7,749 nucleotides of DNA from Candidatus Limnocylindrales bacterium. Its GTDB lineage: Bacteria; Chloroflexota; Limnocylindria; Limnocylindrales; CSP1-4. Positions 1 through 4,807 of the stretch are shown here, piece after piece; the stretch's first letter is position 1; each line of letters opens with the position of its first letter. The position numbers and the translations under genes were made by a program. Location of the stretch: assembly GCA_031292335.1 (NCBI GenBank), contig JARLHH010000105.1:1-7749 (forward strand), in the 5' to 3' direction. The notes below the pieces were generated by a model that had not been told where the DNA came from, made no database searches, and saw nothing but the letters and a program-made list of their open reading frames with translations.

Positions 1-340
1 CGACCTTGTTCTTGCCGACCAGGCCCTTGAGGCCGGTCCACATGCGGCGGACCACCTGGTCCTTGCGGGCCGCGATCGCGGCGTAGTCGATCACCGCCTC
101 GCCGGGGATCATCACACCCAGCTCGCGGCTCTTCGTCCTGACCCGGTGGGCGAAGTCGGCGGACTCGAGGAGCGCCTTGGTCGGGATGCAGCCCCGGTGG
201 AGACAGGTTCCGCCGATCTTGTCCGCGTCCACCAGGGCAACCTTCAGGCCCAGCTCGGCCGCCCGGAACGCGGCCGTGTAGCCTCCGGTCCCGGCGCCGA
301 GCACCACCAGGTCGAACGTGTTGGACGAGCCGACAGCCAT
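1..340 (-). CDS. lpdA: Dihydrolipoamide dehydrogenase (E3), N-terminal part, cut by the window edge
   Basis: This is the FAD-dependent E3 subunit that reoxidises dihydrolipoyl groups of 2-oxoacid dehydrogenase or glycine cleavage complexes and passes electrons to NAD+. Reading leftwards from ATG at 340, 113 residues are visible before the window ends. Residues 8-40 form the first Rossmann strand-turn-helix, with the dinucleotide motif GAGTGG (15-20) followed by YTAAFRAAELGLKVALVD. Residues 43-55, GGTCLHRGCIPTK, are the redox-active disulfide signature, with Cys46 and Cys51 as the cystine pair. These two motifs in this spacing define the class I pyridine nucleotide-disulfide oxidoreductases. 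The GGTCLxxGCIPxK form fits lipoamide dehydrogenase better than glutathione or mercuric reductase, although the C-terminal His-Glu dyad is outside the window. Thr replaces the commoner Ser in GCIPSK, a conservative change. The start is supported by an AAAGGTG ribosome site 9 nt upstream. The gene is divergent from the TPM gene. The family call is firm; the exact complex it serves cannot be told. Confidence 0.93.
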   Translation of the reverse strand, partial: MAVGSSNTFDLVVLGAGTGGYTAAFRAAELGLKVALVDADKIGGTCLHRGCIPTKALLESADFAHRVRTKSRELGVMIPGEAVIDYAAIAARKDQVVRRMWTGLKGLVGKNKV

Positions 341-644
341 GGTTCAGGGCACCTTTCGGACGCCGGTCTGCCCGCGCGCGAGGGTCGCACGACGGGCGCC
401 GGACAACGTTCCGGGCACGGGCACAGCCAGCGGTCCGGTTGAAGAAGGGGTCACGTCGCCGATGGTACGCGGGTCCTCCGCAGCGGCGCAAACGGGACGC
501 CTCCGAGCGGGTCCGGCAGTCGGTCGATGCCAGGGTCCGTGAGAGCGCCGCGGCCAGCGCGATCGGGCCGCCACGGATCGGCGCCGAGGGCGAGAATAGG
601 GCCGGACGCGGCGACCGCCGCTCCCCGCACGGGATGCAACCACG
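341..644. other. Divergent intergenic region between lpdA and the TPM gene
   Basis: About 300 bp without a convincing gene. The overlapping open frames here are compositionally biased (Arg/Ala/Gly) and resemble no family, as expected of non-coding GC-rich DNA. Promoters for both flanking genes should lie here, but none is clear. On the plus strand GAGAAT (592-597) matches four of six -10 positions without a recognisable -35, and TTGAAG (439-444) matches four of six -35 positions without a good -10. An imperfect dyad, CCGGA and TCCGG (399-403 and 410-414) around AACGTT, could be an operator but is short. The plus-strand gene has only a modest ribosome site, GGGA at 631-634, 10 nt before its ATG. 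Confidence 0.5.
350..356 (-). promoter_or_regulatory. Ribosome binding site of lpdA
   Basis: On the minus strand the sequence AAAGGTG lies 9 nt before the ATG at 340. It is a good anti-Shine-Dalgarno match at normal spacing and fixes the lpdA start at this ATG. Confidence 0.65.
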
Positions 645-2753
645 ATGTTGACGCTCGCCCCTGGACCGACCAATTCGACGCCGGCGCATCGCGCGGCGCG
701 CGCGGCAGCGGCGCTCGCGGGCGCGTTCCTGCTCACCGCGCTGCTCGCCTCGACCGTCCTCGCCGCCAGCCCGCGCCGCCTGGCGACGCAGGTCACCGAC
801 GACGTCGGCGCCCTGGCAGGGGCCGCCGCGACCCTGCAGGGGCCGCTCGACACCCTTCAGAAGACCGACAACGTCCAACTGTGGGTCTGGTTCACGGACA
901 CCACCGGCACGCTCTCCGCCCCCGACTTCGCGACCCAGACCGCCGAGCTCAGCGGCTTCGGCGGCAACGACCTCCTGCTCGTGATCGCCATGAGCGACCG
1001 CGCCTACGGCTACTGGAAGTCCGACGCGATCACGCTGACCGACACCCAGCTCGAGAAGATCCTGACCACGGACCTCGAGCCCGGGTTGCAGGCCGGCGAC
1101 AACGCGGACGCCATCCTCTCCACGGCCACGGGCATCCACACCACGCTCAGCGGCGCGACGCCGGCCGGACCGGGCGCCACCGCCGCGCCCGGAAATGCGG
1201 GCACCACCGGCGGCGGCTCCCCGATCGGGACGCTCGTCGCGATCCTGCTGGTCATCGGCCTGATCGCGGTCGCCGGCTGGTGGTTCCTGTACGGCCGGCG
1301 ACGGCCCGTGACAGACGCGGGCGCGGCGGCCACCCCGGCCGGCGCACCAGTGGACGATCTCGCGGCGATGAAGACCGCCGACCTGGAGCGGCTCGCCAAC
1401 CAGGTGCTCGTCCAGACCGACGACGCGGTTCGCGACAGCGAGCAGGAGCTGGGCTTTGCCCAGGCGGAGTTCGGCGATGACGCGGCGACGCCGTTCCAGG
1501 CCGCGATCGAGGCCGCCAAGGCGGACATGGCCGCCGCGTTCCGGCTGCGCCAGCAGCTCGACGACGCCACGCCGGAGGATGCCCCAACGCACCGCAGGAT
1601 GCTCGAGGAGCTGGTGCGCGGCTGCCGGCACGCCCAGGCGGGGCTCGACGAGCTGAAGGAGGAGTTCGAGCGACTGCGGGAGATCGAGGCCAAGGCGCCC
1701 CAGATCCTCGCCGCGCTCCCCGCCCAGGCCGACGCCCTGGAGGCGCGTCTCCCGGCGGCGCACCTGGCGATGACCCACCTGGGCGATTTCGCGGACGCGA
1801 GCTGGCAGTCCGTGGCCCCCAACATCGACGAGGCCGGGCGACGCCTGGCAGCGGTCCGCGAGGCAGTGGACCAGGGCTCCAAGGCACTGGCCGCGAGCGA
1901 CACGCCCACCGCGGCCCAGGCCGCGCGGCTGGGCCAGGACGCCCTGGGCCAGGGGACGGCATTCCTCGACGCCATCGACCGGCTCGTGGCGCAGCTCGAC
2001 GAAGCGAAGGCGAAGGTCGGCGCGATGCTGAGCGAGGCCGACCGCGACCTGGCGCAGGCGAAGGCGGCTGCGGCCGGCTCCACGGACCCGGCCCTTGCGG
2101 CACGGCTCGCCCAGGCCGACACGCTCCTCGCCGGCGCACGCACCGCCCTCTCCGGTCCGAAGCCGGACGTGGCGACGGCCTTCGGGCAGGCGCGGGACGC
2201 CGACAAGATCGCCGACGACATCGTGGCGGCCCTGAGAACCGCGGCCGAGCAGCACGCGCGAGACGCCTCCCGCCTGGACGCCTCGGTCAAGGCCGCCCAG
2301 GCGTCCCTGACGCAGGCCACGGACTTCATTGCCACGCGGCGCGGGGCGGTCGGGACCGAGGCTCGGACGCGGCTTGCCGAGGCCCAGCGCCACCTTGACC
2401 AGGCGATCGCGGCGGGCGCAACCGACCCGGCCGGCGCGATCACCGAGGCGGACCAGGCGACCCAGCTGGCGAACGCCGCCTACCTGGCCGCCCAGAATGA
2501 CTATGGCCGCTACGACGACCCGTGGCACGGCGGCGGCCGCGGCGGAGGCGCGGGCGTGGGGGGCGACATCGCCGGCGCGCTCGTCGGCGGCCTCATCGGC
2601 GGGATGCTGATGGGCGGGGGTCGCCGCGGCGGGTTCGGCGGCTTCGGCGGCGGAGGCTTCGGAGGCGGCTTCGGCGGAGGCTGGGGCGGCGGCTCGTCGG
2701 GGGGAGGCAGCTTCGGCCATGGGGGCGGCGGGTCAGGGGGCGGTCGATGGTAG
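645..2753 (+). CDS. TPM-domain membrane protein with coiled-coil region and glycine-rich tail, partner of PspA
   Basis: A 702-residue membrane protein of the TPM (formerly DUF477, 'TPM_phosphatase') superfamily. Residues about 15-40 are an N-terminal signal or membrane helix ending VLA-AS, a plausible signal peptidase site after Ala40. Residues about 48-168 are the TPM domain: it opens with TDDVGAL, has a central GGNDLLLVIAMSDRAYGYW (107-124), and closes with LEPGLQAGDNADAILSTATG, the usual order. A Gly/Ala/Thr/Pro linker (170-194) leads to one strong membrane helix (about 195-216) followed by YGRRRP. By the positive-inside rule this puts the TPM domain outside and the rest in the cytoplasm. 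Residues about 237-620 are Ala/Glu/Gln/Arg-rich and predicted helical, probably coiled coil. Residues 629-701 are almost all glycine, with a hydrophobic gly-zipper-like stretch at 641-659, and the protein ends GGGRW. The next gene is PspA/IM30, an association known for TPM proteins in high-GC bacteria. Other TPM proteins are linked to photosystem II repair or acid phosphatase activity; the role here, probably membrane maintenance, is inferred. The start is chosen because it gives a complete signal peptide. Confidence 0.85.
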   Translation: MLTLAPGPTNSTPAHRAARAAAALAGAFLLTALLASTVLAASPRRLATQVTDDVGALAGAAATLQGPLDTLQKTDNVQLWVWFTDTTGTLSAPDFATQTAELSGFGGNDLLLVIAMSDRAYGYWKSDAITLTDTQLEKILTTDLEPGLQAGDNADAILSTATGIHTTLSGATPAGPGATAAPGNAGTTGGGSPIGTLVAILLVIGLIAVAGWWFLYGRRRPVTDAGAAATPAGAPVDDLAAMKTADLERLANQVLVQTDDAVRDSEQELGFAQAEFGDDAATPFQAAIEAAKADMAAAFRLRQQLDDATPEDAPTHRRMLEELVRGCRHAQAGLDELKEEFERLREIEAKAPQILAALPAQADALEARLPAAHLAMTHLGDFADASWQSVAPNIDEAGRRLAAVREAVDQGSKALAASDTPTAAQAARLGQDALGQGTAFLDAIDRLVAQLDEAKAKVGAMLSEADRDLAQAKAAAAGSTDPALAARLAQADTLLAGARTALSGPKPDVATAFGQARDADKIADDIVAALRTAAEQHARDASRLDASVKAAQASLTQATDFIATRRGAVGTEARTRLAEAQRHLDQAIAAGATDPAGAITEADQATQLANAAYLAAQNDYGRYDDPWHGGGRGGGAGVGGDIAGALVGGLIGGMLMGGGRRGGFGGFGGGGFGGGFGGGWGGGSSGGGSFGHGGGGSGGGRW
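2529..2750 (+). repeat. Low-complexity glycine-codon tract encoding the C-terminal tail of the TPM protein
   Basis: The last ~73 codons are dominated by GGC/GGG/GGA glycine codons interspersed with Phe, Trp, Ser and Arg, giving imperfect units such as GGFGG and GFGGG. The tract starts just after the sequence DYGRYDDPW and ends at the stop codon. Gly-rich tails with aromatic residues are common at the C-terminus of TPM proteins. The repeats are imperfect at DNA level, so they may vary in length between strains by slippage; that is inference. Confidence 0.7.
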
Positions 2754-2830
2754 CGCCGGTCGGCTAGCATGAGGGCGGGTCGGAGCGCGCCGGTCGCGCC
2801 CGGCTCGACCTCGCCGCGAGATCGCGTACG

Positions 2831-2848
2831 CCGGCGGAGAGCCGCCGG
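2831..2848 (+). promoter_or_regulatory. GC hairpin in the pspA leader
   Basis: CCGGCGG (2831-2837) and CCGCCGG (2842-2848) form a perfect 7-bp stem with a 4-nt AGAG loop. It ends 9 nt before the pspA ribosome site and 77 nt after the TPM stop codon. No T-tract follows. It could be a partial terminator that sets the TPM:PspA ratio, an mRNA 5'-end stabiliser, or chance in GC-rich DNA. I saw no sigma-54 (-24/-12) promoter in the 124-bp spacer, although sigma-54 drives pspA in enterobacteria. Confidence 0.35.
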
Positions 2849-2857
2849 TGCCGCCAC

Positions 2858-2867
2858 AGAGGAAGGG
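2858..2867 (+). promoter_or_regulatory. Ribosome binding site of pspA
   Basis: AGAGGAAGGG is a strong purine-rich Shine-Dalgarno sequence 10 nt before ATG 2878. It decides the start: an in-frame GTG at 2848 would add ten residues (beginning MPPQRKG) but would place this ribosome site inside the gene, and PspA proteins begin close to the MSDNILGRI motif. Confidence 0.7.
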
Positions 2868-2877
2868 ATGCACTTCG

Positions 2878-3600
2878 ATGAGCGACAACATCCTCGGCCG
2901 CATCGGGAACCTCGTCCGGGCCAACGTCAACGCGCTGATCGACGGCGCCGAGGACCCCCAGAAGATGCTGGACCAGCTGGTCCGGGACTACACGAACAAC
3001 ATCTCCGAGGCCGAAGAGGCCGTCGCGCAGACCATCGGCAACCTGCGCCTCGCCGAAGACGACGCCAGCACCGCCCAGGCCGGCATCGTCGAGTGGGGCG
3101 GCAAGGCGCTGGCCGCCTCGAAGAAGGCGGACGAGCTGCGGGCAGCCGGCAACACGGTCGACGCCGACAAGTTCGACAACCTGGCCAAGGTGGCTCTCAA
3201 GCGCCAGATCGGCTTCGAGGATCAGGCCAAGACGCTGGCGACGCAGATCGCCTCGCAGACGCAGCTCACCGACCAGCTCAAGGACGGCCTCAACGGCATG
3301 CGCGCCAAGCGCGAGGAGCTGGTCCAGAAGCGCAACGAGCTTGTCGCGCGGGCGAAGATGACCGAGGCCCAGGCCAAGGTCCAGGAGTCGATGAAGAGCA
3401 TCAACGCCACGGATCCCACCAGCGAGGTCTCGCGTTACGAGGAGAAGATCCGCCGGGACGAGGCGCAGGTGCGCGGGATGCAGGAAGTCGCCGCGAGCTC
3501 GCTCGACGCCCAGTTCGACAACCTCGAGAGCGCCTCGACCGACGCCGACGTGGAGGCGCGCCTGGCGGCCCTCAAGGGCGGCGGCACCCCAGCCTCGTAG
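2878..3600 (+). CDS. pspA: PspA/IM30 (Vipp1-like) family membrane-stress protein
   Basis: A 240-residue, almost wholly helical protein of the PspA/IM30 family, close to the usual 220-260 residues. These peripheral proteins are ESCRT-III relatives. They bind stressed or lipid-packing-defective membranes, assemble into rings or rods, and limit proton leakage or remodel membrane. Residues 1-22 form the N-terminal amphipathic helix (MSDNILGRIGNLVRANVNAL). Residues 25-33, EDPQKMLDQ, are the family hallmark at the start of the long helical hairpin. Residues about 34-185 are heptad-like and rich in Ala, Glu, Lys and Gln, without a membrane segment or signal peptide. The C-terminal part (about 186-235, ending VEARLAALKGG) matches the last conserved helices. 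No long C-terminal extension of the Vipp1 type is present. It lies 124 bp behind the TPM gene, same strand, and a hairpin at 3609-3627 probably ends the transcript. No PspB, PspC or PspF is present in the window, so regulation is likely to differ from E. coli, perhaps through the TPM partner. The family is certain; the mechanism here is inferred. Confidence 0.92.
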   Translation: MSDNILGRIGNLVRANVNALIDGAEDPQKMLDQLVRDYTNNISEAEEAVAQTIGNLRLAEDDASTAQAGIVEWGGKALAASKKADELRAAGNTVDADKFDNLAKVALKRQIGFEDQAKTLATQIASQTQLTDQLKDGLNGMRAKREELVQKRNELVARAKMTEAQAKVQESMKSINATDPTSEVSRYEEKIRRDEAQVRGMQEVAASSLDAQFDNLESASTDADVEARLAALKGGGTPAS

Positions 3601-3608
3601 GCCCCAGC

Positions 3609-3627
3609 CGCCCCGGCGTCCGGGGCG
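3609..3627. terminator. Candidate bidirectional terminator hairpin between pspA and the convergent small gene
   Basis: CGCCCCGG (3609-3616), loop CGT, then CCGGGGCG (3620-3627): a perfect 8-bp all-GC stem. It sits in the 36-bp gap between the pspA stop (3600) and the stop of the opposite-strand gene (3637). The position and symmetry suit a shared terminator. There is no U-tract on either side, as is common in high-GC genomes, so function is inferred from placement. Confidence 0.55.
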
Positions 3628-3636
3628 ACGACGCGT

Positions 3637-3843
3637 TCATCGCGGGCGGCGGAGGACCGCGAGCGCGAGGACCCCGATCGTGCCCGCCACGAGCACCACG
3701 ATCGTCGTCGGGAAGCGGACGAACGCCTCCTGGACGGGGGGCAGCAGCGCGCTTGCCAGCTCGAGCGCGAAGACGGCCGCGACCACGACGGCCGCGATGA
3801 CGAGCACGTCGCGCCATCCCGGGCCGCGCGTGGCTTCAGGCAC
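3637..3843 (-). CDS. Small two-helix membrane protein, function unknown, coupled to nnrE
   Basis: A 68-residue protein that I do not recognise. Residues about 12-33 (from DVLVIAAVVVAAVFALEL) and about 45-64 (from PTTIVVLVAGTIGVLALAV) are two clear hydrophobic helices joined by a short loop, PPVQEAFVRF. The protein ends LRRPR, which favours both termini on the cytoplasmic side. It begins with GTG at 3843, and the sequence GTGCCTGA contains both this start and the TGA of nnrE (3836-3838), an 8-bp overlap typical of translational coupling. The overlap and two clean membrane helices argue that it is real, although it is short and hydrophobic stretches can arise by chance in GC-rich frames. It is the last gene of the minus-strand run and converges on pspA, with 36 bp between the stop codons. 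It might be a membrane anchor or stress protein, but no family resemblance supports a function. Confidence 0.6.
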   Translation of the reverse strand: MPEATRGPGWRDVLVIAAVVVAAVFALELASALLPPVQEAFVRFPTTIVVLVAGTIGVLALAVLRRPR

Positions 3844-4678
3844 GATCCGCCTGGGCGGGGATGCCGATCGGGGCCACGAGCACGCGGCCCGCGACGAGCC
3901 GGCCTCGGCGGGTCAGGAGGCCGGTCTTGGGCCGGTGGAAGGTGACCGTGACGTCGGCCCGCACCACCGGCTCGGATAGCTCGCCGGAGGTCAGGTCGCA
4001 CGCAGTCGGCGTGTCCACCGCGAGCACGGGCACCCCGGCGGCGCGCGCCCGGAGGCACAGCTCCACGGCGGTCCGCACCGGCTCGCGGAGCGCGCCCCGC
4101 ACGCCGGTGCCGAGGAGCGCGTCGATCACGAGCGCTGCCCGCTCGATGCCCTGGCCGAGGGTTGCGATGTCGCGCGCGACCGGCGCGTGGATCCGCTCCA
4201 CCATGGGCGCCGCGCCCAGTCGATCCCAGTTCCGGGCCGCGTCCGGCGTCCCGGGGCGCGAGCCCGGCGAAACGAGCACCGCCGCCACCCGGATGCCATG
4301 CGCGGCGAGCCGCCGAGCGGCGACGAGGCCGTCGCCGCCGTTGTTGCCCGGTCCGCACAGGATCAGCACGAGGCCGGCACCGAGGCGGTCGGCCGGCTCC
4401 GGCGGCCCGGCATCGGCCATGGCCGCCGCCCGCATCAGCGCGCGGCCGGCGGCGGCGACGGCCGTCCCGGCGTGCTCCATCAGCCGGGCGCCGGTCACGC
4501 CCAGGCGCTGCGCCTTCGCGTCCGTGCCGGTCATCTCCGCGGCGGTGATCGGCGCGCGGTCCATCGCCTCGGCCCAGCGTGCGGCGAGCCCCGCGAGGTC
4601 CAGCTCGAACAGGGTGGGGTCGTCGGCGGGGAGCCGCGGGCCATGCGGGGCATCGGCGGCGCGTTCGGGTGTCGTCAT
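3836..4678 (-). CDS. nnrE: NAD(P)H-hydrate epimerase (YjeF N-terminal domain), stand-alone
   Basis: Epimerises the R and S forms of hydrated NADH/NADPH so that the companion dehydratase can restore the S form to active cofactor. The 280-residue protein has the family motifs in order: PITAAEMTGTDAKAQRLGV (43-61) and LMEHAG (66-71) at the domain start, CGPGNNGGDGLVAAR (108-122) as the glycine-rich nucleotide/K+ region, VIDALLGTG (184-192), AVDTPTACDLTSGE (220-233) and VTVTFHRPKTGLL (243-255). The usual DIPSG motif reads DTPTA: the proposed catalytic Asp is kept (Asp222), but Ser-Gly is replaced by Thr-Ala. Many bacteria fuse this domain to the ADP-dependent dehydratase (NnrD); here the protein stops after the epimerase domain and no dehydratase is in the window. 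The first ~38 residues precede the conserved domain and no good ribosome site is seen before ATG 4678, so a start at the internal ATG (4564, MDRAPIT) is possible. It lies between ppc (129 bp upstream) and the small membrane gene it overlaps. Confidence 0.87.
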   Translation of the reverse strand: MTTPERAADAPHGPRLPADDPTLFELDLAGLAARWAEAMDRAPITAAEMTGTDAKAQRLGVTGARLMEHAGTAVAAAGRALMRAAAMADAGPPEPADRLGAGLVLILCGPGNNGGDGLVAARRLAAHGIRVAAVLVSPGSRPGTPDAARNWDRLGAAPMVERIHAPVARDIATLGQGIERAALVIDALLGTGVRGALREPVRTAVELCLRARAAGVPVLAVDTPTACDLTSGELSEPVVRADVTVTFHRPKTGLLTRRGRLVAGRVLVAPIGIPAQADRA

Positions 4679-4807
4679 CGGCGGGAGGCAAGGGTAGCCG
4701 GTCGGAACGCCCGGTGCTCCCCCGCCACCCGGCGGCCCCGCCCGTGCCGCCGCTGCCCGTTGCTGCCCGCCCGCGCGGGTGGACGCCGCCCCCGCCCGTG
4801 CCGATCT
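4679..4807. other. Spacer between ppc and nnrE with a 14-bp direct repeat
   Basis: This 129-bp C-rich (plus strand) spacer holds no gene. CCCCGCCCGTGCCG occurs exactly at 4736-4749 and 4790-4803, and CCCGCGCGGG at 4770-4779 is a perfect palindrome without a loop. I see no proper hairpin with a T-tract and no clear promoter for nnrE, so read-through from ppc or a weak promoter are both possible. The repeat may be no more than composition bias. Confidence 0.35.

Noticed and set aside
634..651. A five-codon mini-ORF (MQPRC) overlapping the ATG of the TPM gene
   Set aside because: It might be a leader peptide, but it has no ribosome site at proper spacing and such short frames are expected by chance.
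527..1480. A 317-codon plus-strand frame overlapping the start of the TPM gene
   Set aside because: It is Arg/Pro/His/Gly-rich with no signal peptide or motif; the overlapping frame has a signal peptide, a TPM domain and a membrane helix.
1010..2443. A 477-codon minus-strand open frame inside the TPM gene
   Set aside because: Its product is Ala/Ser/Arg low-complexity with no recognisable motif, and it is the mirror of the Ala-rich coiled-coil codons on the plus strand.
2742..2770. GTCGAT ... TAGCAT (spacer 16) as a promoter for pspA
   Set aside because: The -10-like hexamer is fair but the -35 is poor, and part of it lies in the TPM coding sequence; not enough to call.
3435..4691. A 418-codon minus-strand frame overlapping nnrE, the small gene and the end of pspA
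   Set aside because: It is in a different frame from nnrE, dominated by Arg/Gly/Ala, and crosses the intergenic hairpin into pspA antisense; no motif.
4736..4803. A 14-bp direct repeat as a mobile-element or CRISPR-like feature
   Set aside because: Only two copies in a C-rich spacer, with no associated genes; reported only as spacer content.
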